From Acidobacteriota bacterium (GTDB lineage: Bacteria; Acidobacteriota; Blastocatellia; Pyrinomonadales; Pyrinomonadaceae): 64,000 nucleotides of DNA. The DNA lies in contig JAEWBM010000029.1 in the NCBI GenBank assembly GCA_023391155.1, forward strand, positions 1 through 64,000, read 5' to 3'. Below, piece after piece: positions 16,389 through 25,542 of this stretch (the stretch's first letter is position 1; each line of letters begins with the position of its first letter). The notes below the pieces were generated by a model. It was not told the DNA's origin and searched no databases. It was given only the letters and a program-made list of their open reading frames with translations. A program made the translations under genes and the position numbers.

Positions 16389-18638
16389 ATGAGATTAGAA
16401 ATCGATCAAGTTCCGGGCACCACGCCTTATTCACCCGCGCTTCCCCTCGCAAACAATGGCGAAAGCAAGACCGCCGAGCTGCTTGAGGCCGGCATTCGTT
16501 CAGCCAAGGCCGGCGACCGCTCGGCCGCGCGTACCGCGCTTCTCGAATGTACCGAGCTCGACCCAAATAACGAGGCGGCCTGGATGTGGCTCGCCTCTAT
16601 CAGCGAATATCCCGAAGAGCTGTCCGCCTTTCTCAAGAATGTTCTTAGCATAAACCCTGCAAACCAAAAAGCCGCCGAGTGGAGCAAAGCGACATCGGCT
16701 CTCATGGCGAAGACCTTCGTCGAACGAGGTGCCGTAGCCGCGGAACAGGGCGACAGCCTGCGCGCCGAAGAACAGTTCAACGCTGCTCTCGCTGAGGATC
16801 CTCACTGCATAACGGCTCTTATGTGGTTGGCGTCACTTCAAGATTCCGACATCGGCCGCTCACTCTATTTCGAAAAGGTCCTGGCCATCGATCCCGAGCA
16901 TGACGAAGCCGGCCCGGCGCTCGCCGCCATCCGCTCTGCACGTCTGGATAGATCCCTCGCGGAAGCGAAGGCCGCAGCGGTTGCCGGCAGAACAGCCGAG
17001 GCGTTCGGCCTCCTGGACGCAGTGATCAGCGAATCGCCGGATTGTGAAGAGGCATGGATGCTTCGATCGATGTTCACCGAAAACTACGCTGAAAAGATCC
17101 GCTCGTTCGAACGCGTTCTTGAGATCAACCCCGGCAATGCCGCCGCTGCCGCCAGCCTCGAATCGCTTCGAATGCTCGAAAGCGCCATTCCCCAGGAAGA
17201 GCCCCAGAGCGATCTTGAACCCGTTCAGCCGCCCACCCGCGACGAGAGCTATGCCGCCATCGAAGCAAGCAAGTTCGTTGAAGACGTGCCCAGTGAAAAG
17301 CATCCGACCCAGGACCTTGAGTTGCCCGACGGTGTCTCAGAGGCCTTTGGTTCACCCGAGCCCGGCGACGACCGAAGCATTGCCGAAGATTCCCCTGCTT
17401 CATTCGACCAGGCGACAGAACTTCCCTTTATAGATGAAGCTGAACTGGAAGCAGACGAGTGGGGCCAATCCATCGTCGCCGAGATCGTTTCACCCGAAGA
17501 GTTTTCCATCCTACCTCCGAGCGTGCCGTTGGAGGACCCCGTCGGCGATTTCGAGATCGATCCCAACGCGACCGTGATCGTTAATAACATGCGGCAGCCG
17601 GAAGAAGCGTCGTTCGAACTCGAATCTGCGCTTCCCGCCGTTGCACCGCCCGACGAACCGTCGCAGGCGGAGAGTATTTACGAGAATAGCTCGGCTGAAC
17701 TGGATGCCGAGGTGCCTCCGATCCCGGCCCCGGCCGAAATGCCGATCGCCGAAGAGCCTGAAAGTTCTAGCTTCGACACCGTTCTCGAAGGACACGAGAT
17801 CGACCCAAATGCCAAGCATCGTCGGGCCGAACCCGCCCCTTCCGTGCCCGCCGATCCGATGGCCTGCCCCTTCTGCAAAGCCGTTAACGAACCTTTGGCC
17901 CCGTCTTGCACCTCTTGCTTTGCCGGCCTGACGCTTTCTGATCTCGAACTCCTTCTTGAAAACAGTCACGTCGATCGCTCGATCGTCCGCCATGCCGTTG
18001 AGCGTATGGAGATCGAAAAGCGCGTCCGCCCCTTTACCGAGTATGAAACGACAATGCTCGGTATCGGACATCTGAACATCGGTAATCTCGAAACAGGTTA
18101 CTCGTTCCTGCTCGAGGCGACAAAGGAAAATCCGAACAATGTCGTGCTAGCGAGCTACGTCAACAGCCTTCACATCCGGCTCGAAGAGATCCGTAGCCGC
18201 CGTGAATCGGCCGACGCAAAGATCAAGGGCAAAACGATCCTTGTGATCGATGACAGCCCGACCATCCGTAAGCTCATCTCCGGCAAACTTGAAAAATCCG
18301 GCCACATCGTCTTCTGTTCGTCGGATGGCGTCGAGGCCTTGGAACGGCTTCAGGACCTTGTTCCCGACCTCGTTCTGCTCGACATCGCAATGCCCAGAAT
18401 GGATGGCTACCAGGTCTGCAAGATGATCCGCTCTAACGAGGCCACCAAGGACGTCCCGGTCGTGATGATCTCAGGCAAGGACGGCTTCTTTGATAAGGTC
18501 CGGGGCCGCATGGCCGGCACCTCCGGATATATAACGAAACCCTTCGGGCCGGAAACACTAATGAAGATCGTCGATATGTATCTTCAGAACACCGCTATCG
18601 ACGATTTCCCCGAAGACGAAATAGTCGAAGATGAATAG
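16389..18638 (+). CDS. TPR / zinc-ribbon / response-regulator protein of a chemosensory operon
   Basis: The 749-residue protein has three parts. Residues ~25-275 are TPR-like repeats (AGDRSAARTALLECTELDPNN; AEEQFNAALAEDPHC). Residues ~275-490 form a long acidic, Pro/Glu-rich linker. A four-cysteine zinc ribbon (CPFC-x10-CTSC, ~residues 493-510) leads into a helical segment and then a receiver domain from ~615 to the end. The receiver is complete: the acidic pair in VIDDSPTIRKL, phospho-acceptor D665 in LLDIAMPRMDGY, and the K in ITKPFG. There is no DNA-binding or enzymatic output domain, so it probably acts through protein contacts, as PilG/PilH receivers do. It overlaps the cheW start by 8 bases. 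Confidence 0.82.
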   Translation: MRLEIDQVPGTTPYSPALPLANNGESKTAELLEAGIRSAKAGDRSAARTALLECTELDPNNEAAWMWLASISEYPEELSAFLKNVLSINPANQKAAEWSKATSALMAKTFVERGAVAAEQGDSLRAEEQFNAALAEDPHCITALMWLASLQDSDIGRSLYFEKVLAIDPEHDEAGPALAAIRSARLDRSLAEAKAAAVAGRTAEAFGLLDAVISESPDCEEAWMLRSMFTENYAEKIRSFERVLEINPGNAAAAASLESLRMLESAIPQEEPQSDLEPVQPPTRDESYAAIEASKFVEDVPSEKHPTQDLELPDGVSEAFGSPEPGDDRSIAEDSPASFDQATELPFIDEAELEADEWGQSIVAEIVSPEEFSILPPSVPLEDPVGDFEIDPNATVIVNNMRQPEEASFELESALPAVAPPDEPSQAESIYENSSAELDAEVPPIPAPAEMPIAEEPESSSFDTVLEGHEIDPNAKHRRAEPAPSVPADPMACPFCKAVNEPLAPSCTSCFAGLTLSDLELLLENSHVDRSIVRHAVERMEIEKRVRPFTEYETTMLGIGHLNIGNLETGYSFLLEATKENPNNVVLASYVNSLHIRLEEIRSRRESADAKIKGKTILVIDDSPTIRKLISGKLEKSGHIVFCSSDGVEALERLQDLVPDLVLLDIAMPRMDGYQVCKMIRSNEATKDVPVVMISGKDGFFDKVRGRMAGTSGYITKPFGPETLMKIVDMYLQNTAIDDFPEDEIVEDE

Positions 18639-19050
18639 TTCCCCACACTCCCCCGCCGAACCCGGCCAAAAATACCTGTCCTTCACCTACGGCGAACGCA
18701 CCTGCGCGATCAGTGCCGATCAGGTCGAAGAGGTCCTTGGGTCCCTAACGGTTTCCCGAGCGCCCGGTGCGGGCCCGGCCGTTAGGGGCATCGCCGTTCA
18801 CCGCGGTGACATTTTGACCGTTCTTGAGCTTTCCGAGTTGATGCCGGCCGAGTTCCCTAACGGTTCAAATACAAACAAATATCTCGTTCTCGCGCCCGGA
18901 CACGACGGTGCACGCCTCGCCATCTCGATCTCTCGTGCAAACGGCTTCAGCGATCTCACAAGCGACGAAATGAGTCCGGCAGGATCACCGCCGCTGATCA
19001 TCAACCGCCAAACGATCGCCGAGATCGCGATCAACGCCGTTAAGACCTAG
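18631..19050 (+). CDS. CheW-like adaptor protein
   Basis: The 139-residue protein is a single CheW domain. It opens YLSFTYGERTCAISADQVEEVLG, the first strands of the fold, and has the GIAVHRGDILTVLELSELM segment that corresponds to the conserved 'RGxxxPVxDL' of CheW; the proline-valine is changed to LTV. CheW links receptors to the kinase CheA. The ATG lies inside the end of the receiver gene (ATGAATAG), and the gene ends 16 bases before the first MCP-like gene. It is short compared with classical CheW and closer to the PilI type. Confidence 0.85.
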   Translation: MNSSPHSPAEPGQKYLSFTYGERTCAISADQVEEVLGSLTVSRAPGAGPAVRGIAVHRGDILTVLELSELMPAEFPNGSNTNKYLVLAPGHDGARLAISISRANGFSDLTSDEMSPAGSPPLIINRQTIAEIAINAVKT

Positions 19051-19066
19051 CTCCAAATTTTCCACT

Positions 19067-20596
19067 ATGAGCAGCAAACCCGAGTCCATTCTGAATTCCC
19101 TCCGCTCCCGCGTTTGGCTTGCGGTCTGCGGCCTCGCGCTTGCAAACTGTATCGCGGGCGTCGCAGCCTATCTCATCGGCACGCTGGTTCTTTCGTCACC
19201 GCTTATCCCGGTCCTCTTTGCGTTTGCTCTGGCGACTATCGTGACCCTCATTTACGGCCGCTGGCTTGCCGATGAGGTCGTCCGCCCGGTAAAGAAGGTT
19301 AACCTCGCATTGAAATCGATCGAGCGAAACCCGACCGCCCAACTCCCGTCAGCCACCGGATCTTCCGAGACCGACGAGATACTCATCAGCATTCAGCGAA
19401 ACAACCGCCAGTTCGTAAATCTGATAACCCTGATGGACCGAGCCGCGGCCGGCGACACCCAAGGTGCACTTCAACCTCTCGAGAGCTCAGACCGCATCAC
19501 GAATTCGTTCCAAAAGCTCGTCGGCAAAGTCGCGGATTCCATCGATGCACTCGAGCGGCTAGAGGCGATGCGCCTCTCGATCCGCACCCTTGCGAACGAG
19601 GCATCACGCATAGATAGTTTCCGCACGATCGACGACCTAAACACAGAGTCGGAACACACCGCTGACCTCGCACGTGCGCTGAATGGCTGCCTCGCTCGCC
19701 TTGCTGCCGAAATGCACGACATCCGATCCGAAGTTACGCGGTCCGCCCCGATAGCCGAAGATGCAGGCACTGCGGTCCGCAGCAGCCGCGAGGCTCTCGA
19801 ATCGACCGTCGAATCGATAAGCTCCGCGATCTCTTCGATCAAGGCCGGCGAAAGATCTGACCCGGCCGGTGGGAACGCCGGCATCGAGGGACTGGCTGAG
19901 GCGAGATCGGCCGAGGCCTTTCCGTCCGTCGCAGAAAAGATCCGTGAGGCAGCCGAACGTGCCGCATTGCCTCGCCGCCATTCGAGCGAATTGCAGCGTC
20001 TAATGCGCCGCCTTCGCGAAAGGGCCTCGGCCCTCGCCGGCGTCATACGCAGCGTAGATGACATCTCGCGCCGGGTTAAGTTGGTCTCGTTGAATTCATC
20101 CCTTTCCTCCGCAGGCGGACCGATAGAAGCTCTTGCCGACGAGTTCAAGACCATGGCCGAAAGAGCCGATCGCCTGAAGAAGGAGATCGCTGACCTCGAA
20201 CGGGCTATCGGCACTGAGATCGGCGATTGCGAATCTGCGGTCCGCGAGTTGATCTCGTCCGGCTCAGATCTGCATATTGCCGTCGGCAACAGTGCCGCGG
20301 TGCTGACCGATCTGGTACCCGCCATCGAGGTGCTTGCTTCTGTCCCGGCTAAGGCAGCGGCCCTTAATGCCGATCAGGCTAGAAGCCGGGAAAATGTTCT
20401 CCGCGTCCTGTCATCCGGATTTTTTGACCTCGAGAATTGTTTACCCCGGCTGCGGTCGGCCGAGCAAAAGATCAGTACACTTTGCGATGCGGTCCGCATT
20501 GAGCCGCTCCCGGCTGCGATAAACGACGTCTCCTCACAAGCGGTGCCGCCTGCAGCCCGGGCCCCGGAGCAAAGCGAGGGTGAAACCGACCGATGA
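19067..20596 (+). CDS. Divergent MCP-like (PilJ-type) signal transducer 1
   Basis: The 509-residue protein has two adjacent membrane helices at ~15-38 and ~43-65, joined by only a few residues, so there is no periplasmic sensor domain. A HAMP-like segment follows (LADEVVRPVKKVNLALKSIE). The rest is a long Ala/Glu/Arg-rich coiled coil. Around residues 330-370 it contains ISRRVKLVSLNSSLSSAGGPIEALADEFKTMAERADRL, which aligns with the MCP hairpin tip (xLALNAAIEAARAGExGRGFAVVADEVRxLA) but has lost several conserved residues and is shortened. It is therefore related to chemoreceptors, most like PilJ, but could not be called a canonical MCP. It overlaps the next gene by 4 bases. Confidence 0.72.
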   Translation: MSSKPESILNSLRSRVWLAVCGLALANCIAGVAAYLIGTLVLSSPLIPVLFAFALATIVTLIYGRWLADEVVRPVKKVNLALKSIERNPTAQLPSATGSSETDEILISIQRNNRQFVNLITLMDRAAAGDTQGALQPLESSDRITNSFQKLVGKVADSIDALERLEAMRLSIRTLANEASRIDSFRTIDDLNTESEHTADLARALNGCLARLAAEMHDIRSEVTRSAPIAEDAGTAVRSSREALESTVESISSAISSIKAGERSDPAGGNAGIEGLAEARSAEAFPSVAEKIREAAERAALPRRHSSELQRLMRRLRERASALAGVIRSVDDISRRVKLVSLNSSLSSAGGPIEALADEFKTMAERADRLKKEIADLERAIGTEIGDCESAVRELISSGSDLHIAVGNSAAVLTDLVPAIEVLASVPAKAAALNADQARSRENVLRVLSSGFFDLENCLPRLRSAEQKISTLCDAVRIEPLPAAINDVSSQAVPPAARAPEQSEGETDR

Positions 20597-22101
20597 CACA
20601 AATGGACAGCACACTCTTCAAACTCCTTCTCAGATCGTCATCGGCGGCCGGATCAGGATTGCTCTTGATCGGTATAGGACTCTTGGCCGTTCACCTTTTC
20701 GGGATAAGCGAGTCGATGTCCCCCGCAGTGCTTTCACTCGTGGGTGGTTCAGTGCTTTCGATCGCGGCCCTCTCCGGCCTAAACTATTGGAACGTCCACT
20801 ATTACCGCCGGATTACTGCTGTTGAAGAACACCTCGATCGGCTTGCTCACGGCCGTCTGACAAAGATTGAGACACCCGGAGAACTGTTCGATCGGCTCCG
20901 CGCTGTCTCTGCCTATCTGGAAAAGAGCTCGGAACAGATCGCGTTACTTGCAAAAGGTGACGGTCCTGAGGACATTCTCATACCGGAAACAGACGGAGTG
21001 ATCGGCAAGGCAGTCCAAACGTTAGGCGATCGCCTTTTGGCTATCCGCAGCGAACACCGCGCGGCAGATTCCATCAGGGCCGAGCTCGCCGAGCTTGCCC
21101 GCACAGCCGATTCACTCGCGGCGTTGGATCTCACGGCTGCGTGGGAAGCCCGGTCGCCCGAATGTTCAGACGCCGCAGCATCCTTCAATGATGCCGCCGC
21201 GACGCTGCGGTCTCGCCTTCACGGCATCCGCGACTCCGTCACCCGACTGAGCGCTTCGACCACGGAATTTGAAGAGATATCCGAACAACTCCTCCGCAGC
21301 GGAAACGCTCAAAGCACTCAGATCGAACGATCCGCCGGCGGCATCGCCGGAACCGCGCGACAGTTCGCAGGGCTCCAAACCCGCGTCACTGAAACGCTAG
21401 CCGTGGCCGGTGGGCTCGATAATTCTGTCGCCGTCGAAAACAAGTCTGCCGATGAACATCTCTCGGCATTGACCGACCTGCGTAGACAGGTTCAGGAGAA
21501 CCTCCGGCGGACAAAACGGCTTGGCGAACGATCGCAGGAGCTTGCTCAGCTTGCACGCTCATTTGAGGAACTTACGGAGCGGGCGGGCCTTTTTGCAATG
21601 AATGCAGCCCTGATCCCCTCGGGCCGCAGCGCAGGAACTTTCGCCGCTGAGTCAGAGCAGATCGCCGATCGCTGTTCCAAGCTCTCGCGGCAGCTCTCCG
21701 CCTTTAATAACCGCTTTGTCGCTGAAAGCAAAGAGGCCGCAGCCGCCAACGAAGATGTCATCAGGGAAGTCATTCACGCCTGCACTCAGGCAGAGACGAT
21801 CCTGGCGTCCTCGGCCGACATGCGTTCCCGCTCGCTTGAGCTTAGCGAGTTGCTCGATGTTCTCGCTTCATCGATCAGCTACCAGGCCAAGAGTGCTCAT
21901 GACTCGGCGGCGGCCATGACCGGGATTGCCGAGGTGACCGAATTGATACGTTCCGGCGCCAAACGCTGCTCCGCATCCTCTCAACGGCTTTCCCGCTACT
22001 CAGCCGAACTCACCGCCGCGCTCGCGGCATTTCGCCTTCCGGCCGAACGGCCGATCCTCGAGGATCGGGCCACACCCAATCGATCCGGTTTCGTTAATTA
22101 A
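20593..22101 (+). CDS. Divergent MCP-like (PilJ-type) signal transducer 2
   Basis: The 502-residue protein is built like its neighbour. Two helices (~13-37 and ~45-62) are separated by a very short loop (FGISESMSP), then a HAMP-like stretch (YYRRITAVEEHLDRLAHGRLTKIE) and a long coiled coil. The tip region reads SFEELTERAGLFAMNAALIPSGRSAGTFAAESEQIADRC, again a recognisable but eroded form of the MCP hairpin tip. Two such genes in tandem suggest a duplication, although the proteins have diverged strongly, or a hetero-oligomeric receptor pair. Its stop codon TAA is directly followed by the ATG of the CheA gene. Confidence 0.7.
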   Translation: MTQMDSTLFKLLLRSSSAAGSGLLLIGIGLLAVHLFGISESMSPAVLSLVGGSVLSIAALSGLNYWNVHYYRRITAVEEHLDRLAHGRLTKIETPGELFDRLRAVSAYLEKSSEQIALLAKGDGPEDILIPETDGVIGKAVQTLGDRLLAIRSEHRAADSIRAELAELARTADSLAALDLTAAWEARSPECSDAAASFNDAAATLRSRLHGIRDSVTRLSASTTEFEEISEQLLRSGNAQSTQIERSAGGIAGTARQFAGLQTRVTETLAVAGGLDNSVAVENKSADEHLSALTDLRRQVQENLRRTKRLGERSQELAQLARSFEELTERAGLFAMNAALIPSGRSAGTFAAESEQIADRCSKLSRQLSAFNNRFVAESKEAAAANEDVIREVIHACTQAETILASSADMRSRSLELSELLDVLASSISYQAKSAHDSAAAMTGIAEVTELIRSGAKRCSASSQRLSRYSAELTAALAAFRLPAERPILEDRATPNRSGFVN

Positions 22102-24810
22102 ATGGCCCCGGCTAAGGAGATCAAAGCAGACATTTCGTCGGCAGCGCACGCGATGCGCTCGACGCTCTTGGTCGCGCTCACGGGCTCCGAAGCGCCGCCG
22201 CTTCCTATCTCCCGTTTTGAGCAATTTCTGGAGCATTTCAACGATGACCCCGACGCTCAGGAGATCGGCCGCAAGGTGGTTGACGCCGCCAGGCTGGTCG
22301 AAAATAACCCCGATGAACCCGATCCGATAATCGCCGCTCTCGATGCGGTCTCGGAATTCGAATCTTATCTCAATCCGCTCGCCATCGGCGAGGAAGCCCT
22401 GGTCGGCGATGTCGATCAGATGATCGACGAGTCTTTTGACCGAATGCTCGGTGTGCCGACGGAGCCGGGCCGCCCCGATCCCGCGTCATCGCCGGGCTTC
22501 GAGATCGACGACGAACTCCGCGAGGTGTTTGCCGAAGAGGCCGAATCGCTCCTTACTTCGATGGGCGAACATCTGGACCGGATGGCGCAAGACCCGTCCA
22601 ACAAGGACGCCTTGTGGGAGGTCCGCCGCAACGCCCACACTCTAAAAGGTTCAGCCGGCATCGTCGGATTGACCGCTGCCAGCGAACTTGCCCACCGCAT
22701 CGAAGATCTGCTCGATGATCTCGCAGAAACGGACGCTGCGCCGCCGCCAAAAATAATTCCCGTTCTGCTGACGGCGACCGAATGCCTCCGTGCAATGGCC
22801 GCCGGCGATGCCACGAACCGCGTCGCCGAGGTCCGCGACCGCATTTACCGCGAGCTGGATAGCATGGCTGCCGGGGGTCCCGCAGAAACTGTGAACGAAC
22901 AAGACGAAAAAGCTGTCGTCTACGACCCTGCGCCTGTGGATGAGACCGTTCGTGAATCCGAACAAGCAACTGAGCCCCGTTCCGTTGTTCGAGTGCCCAT
23001 CGAAATGCTCGATGAGCTCCTGACGATCGCACGGGAGGGTACGGCGGTCCGCTCCCAGCTTGAGCATAAATTGTCGCAGCTAGATCGACAGGCGGACGAG
23101 ATCCACAATCTCGCCCGGCGCCTTGCTTCACTCAGCAGCCGTCTGGAATCCGATCTCGAGCTTTCACTCCTTGCATCGGACCGCAACACGGTGCTCGCCG
23201 GATCGGCGCGGCTCGACCCCGGCGCATCCCGCGACCTTGACCCTCTCGAATTCGACCGTTACACCGACGTCCACGAATCGCTTCGCGAACTCTCGGAAAC
23301 CGCCGCGGATGCCGCAGAGATCAGCAGCTCCGTCGAGGAGCTCAATGACCATTTCGAACAGCTTTTCCGGACCCAACGGCGGTCGATCGATTCGCTCCAG
23401 GATCGGATCCTCCGCAGCCGACGCATCTCATTTGACGGCCTGCGTCCGCGCCTTGAGCGGATCGTCCGGCTTACCGCGGCGGATGAAAACAAGATCGCCG
23501 AGCTTCAGCTCGAAAATTCCGACGCCGAGATCGATACTCAGCTAATGGATTCGCTCGCGGAACCGCTTCAGCACTTGCTCAAGAACGCTGTCGTCCACGG
23601 CATCGAATCGCCCGAAGCCCGCCGCCTTATCGGCAAGCCCGAAACAGGGCGCGTGACGGTGAGCCTCACAGACCGCGAGACACATATTGAGATCGTCGTT
23701 GCCGATGACGGAGCCGGTATCGCCCCCGATGCCCTTGCGGCACGTGCGGTCAACACCGGCCTGCTCTCTCGCGAAGAAGCGTCACGGCTCTCAGAGATCG
23801 AAAAGCTTCACCTCATTTTCAAAAAGGGCCTTACAACGGCCGAAAAGCTCGACCTCAATGCCGGCCGGGGGATAGGCATGAGTATCGTCCGAGAGGGCGT
23901 CGACGCGATCGGCGGCACTATCGCCGTCGATACTTTGCTCTACGGCGGAACGCGGTTCACGCTCCGTATGCCGCTCAAGCTCGCTTTGACCAACGCCCTT
24001 ATTCTGGGCGTGGGCCGCGAAAAAGTGGCGGTCCCTCTGAAAAATATTGAACGTGTCGTTGAGTTTGCCGCCGCGGATATCTTTTCGGAAGGCTCCGACG
24101 ACCTCGTTGAGATCACCGGCGCCCGCCATATCGTCCGCCCCTTTTCCGAGGTATTAGGATGGGGCAGCGGCCGCTGGGAGGCCGATCAGGTCATTACCGC
24201 ACTGCTCGTCCCGGCCGGCGGCCAAACATATGCCGTGACGGTTGAGGACCTTATAAGGGCCGAGGAATTGGTGATCAAGCCCGTCGGCCCCCCGCTCGCA
24301 TCTATTTCATCCCTGATAGGCGCCGCCGAGCTTTCAACCGGTGAAGCGGTCGCGATCGTCGATCTTCGCTCGCTGCTCGCAGGTGCTCACGACCGCCATG
24401 TCATGCCGCCGCCCGCTTCGGACGAGCGCCCGCTGGTGATGGTCGTCGACGATTCGCCGAGCATCCGGCATCTGACCGGGAACATCCTGACAAAGGCCGG
24501 AATGGACGTGATCCAGGCAAAGGACGGCGTCGACGCTCTGGAACAGCTCGATCGTGCCAAAACACTGCCGGATGTGATCTTTACTGATATTGAAATGCCC
24601 CGCCTCGGGGGCTTGGAACTAGCGGCAAGACTAAGATCGTCTGAGAAATTCCGTGACGTCCCCGTGATCGTGATCACCTCTCGCTCTGCGGAAAAGCACC
24701 GCGATCTTGCACGCGAGGCCGGCGTGGCCGATTACCTTACAAAACCCTTTGCCGAAGGCGACCTAGTCGCTGCGGCCCATCGATATCTTCGGTCCGTGCC
24801 CGCCGCGTGA
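22102..24810 (+). CDS. CheA-type hybrid histidine kinase with C-terminal receiver (ChpA/PilL-like)
   Basis: The 902-residue protein has, in order: an N-terminal helical segment (~1-110) that may be a decayed Hpt domain; an Hpt domain with phospho-acceptor H179 in NAHTLKGSAG; a linker; a long helical dimerisation region (~295-450); an HATPase domain (N box LLKNAVVHGIE, G1 VADDGAGIAP, G2 NAGRGIGMSIV); a CheW-like domain (~610-740); and a receiver with phospho-acceptor D829 in FTDIEMPR. There is no clear P2 domain for docking CheY/CheB, which fits the absence of a stand-alone CheY or CheB and the built-in receiver. It is the last gene of the operon and meets the SDR gene tail to tail with no gap. 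Confidence 0.9.
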   Translation: MAPAKEIKADISSAAHAMRSTLLVALTGSEAPPLPISRFEQFLEHFNDDPDAQEIGRKVVDAARLVENNPDEPDPIIAALDAVSEFESYLNPLAIGEEALVGDVDQMIDESFDRMLGVPTEPGRPDPASSPGFEIDDELREVFAEEAESLLTSMGEHLDRMAQDPSNKDALWEVRRNAHTLKGSAGIVGLTAASELAHRIEDLLDDLAETDAAPPPKIIPVLLTATECLRAMAAGDATNRVAEVRDRIYRELDSMAAGGPAETVNEQDEKAVVYDPAPVDETVRESEQATEPRSVVRVPIEMLDELLTIAREGTAVRSQLEHKLSQLDRQADEIHNLARRLASLSSRLESDLELSLLASDRNTVLAGSARLDPGASRDLDPLEFDRYTDVHESLRELSETAADAAEISSSVEELNDHFEQLFRTQRRSIDSLQDRILRSRRISFDGLRPRLERIVRLTAADENKIAELQLENSDAEIDTQLMDSLAEPLQHLLKNAVVHGIESPEARRLIGKPETGRVTVSLTDRETHIEIVVADDGAGIAPDALAARAVNTGLLSREEASRLSEIEKLHLIFKKGLTTAEKLDLNAGRGIGMSIVREGVDAIGGTIAVDTLLYGGTRFTLRMPLKLALTNALILGVGREKVAVPLKNIERVVEFAAADIFSEGSDDLVEITGARHIVRPFSEVLGWGSGRWEADQVITALLVPAGGQTYAVTVEDLIRAEELVIKPVGPPLASISSLIGAAELSTGEAVAIVDLRSLLAGAHDRHVMPPPASDERPLVMVVDDSPSIRHLTGNILTKAGMDVIQAKDGVDALEQLDRAKTLPDVIFTDIEMPRLGGLELAARLRSSEKFRDVPVIVITSRSAEKHRDLAREAGVADYLTKPFAEGDLVAAAHRYLRSVPAA

Positions 24811-25542
24811 TCACTTTTTCGGCGGCTTGCTCGGCCGCACTTCCACCTTGCTCGGCAGCGTCCTTTGCGGCATTTTCAAAAGGTCTACAACTATTTCACC
24901 GATATCGCCCGGCTGTATCTGCCAAGCCTTGTCGTCGCTCGGTGTGTCGCCTCCGAACGCAGTATTCACACTGCCCGGACAAATGTAACTCACCTTTATA
25001 TTGTCGTGGCGGACCTCTTGCATCAGCGCCTCGGTAAACCCGTTCAGCCCGAATTTCGACGCATTGTAGGCAGCCATTCGCGGGTGGGCATTTTGCCCCG
25101 CAAGCGACGATATGTTGAAAATGTAACCGCCCCCGCGACTCTTCATTCGCGGTATAGCGTAATGGCAGCCGTAGAAAACACCGTTAAGATTCGTCTCGAG
25201 CGTTTGGCGGAACTCTTCACCTGACAGTTCTTCTACCGTCTTTCCGAAATAGCCCACGCCCGCGTTGTTCACCAGGATATCCACGCCGCCAAAGACCCGC
25301 TCGCACTCTTCCAGCATCATCCGCACTTGGTCCTCGCTGCGAACGTCACAGATCTCGCCCGCGGCCTCGCCCTTCTGCGACAGCCGGTCGATCGCCGTCT
25401 TCAGGTCGCCCTTGTCCCGCCCGCAAATGAAAACACGTGCACCTGCCTCGATCAGGGCATCAGCGATCCCAAAACCGATCCCCTTCGTGCCTCCCGTGAC
25501 GACCGCAACGGATTCGCGGATATTATCTTTACTAGTGCTCAT
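24811..25542 (-). CDS. Short-chain dehydrogenase/reductase (SDR)
   Basis: The 243-residue protein is a classical SDR. The cofactor loop is VVTGGTKGIGFG, NNAG appears in LVNNAGVGYFG, and the catalytic residues are the Ser in NISSLAG and YxxxK in YNASK. The residue pattern after the second strand (FICGRDKG) favours NADP. The substrate is not predictable; FabG-like or sugar/steroid oxidoreductases share this pattern. It overlaps the upstream secreted-protein gene by 4 bases, so the two are translationally coupled, an unexpected pairing. The stop is immediately next to that of the CheA gene. Confidence 0.88.
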   Translation of the reverse strand: MSTSKDNIRESVAVVTGGTKGIGFGIADALIEAGARVFICGRDKGDLKTAIDRLSQKGEAAGEICDVRSEDQVRMMLEECERVFGGVDILVNNAGVGYFGKTVEELSGEEFRQTLETNLNGVFYGCHYAIPRMKSRGGGYIFNISSLAGQNAHPRMAAYNASKFGLNGFTEALMQEVRHDNIKVSYICPGSVNTAFGGDTPSDDKAWQIQPGDIGEIVVDLLKMPQRTLPSKVEVRPSKPPKK

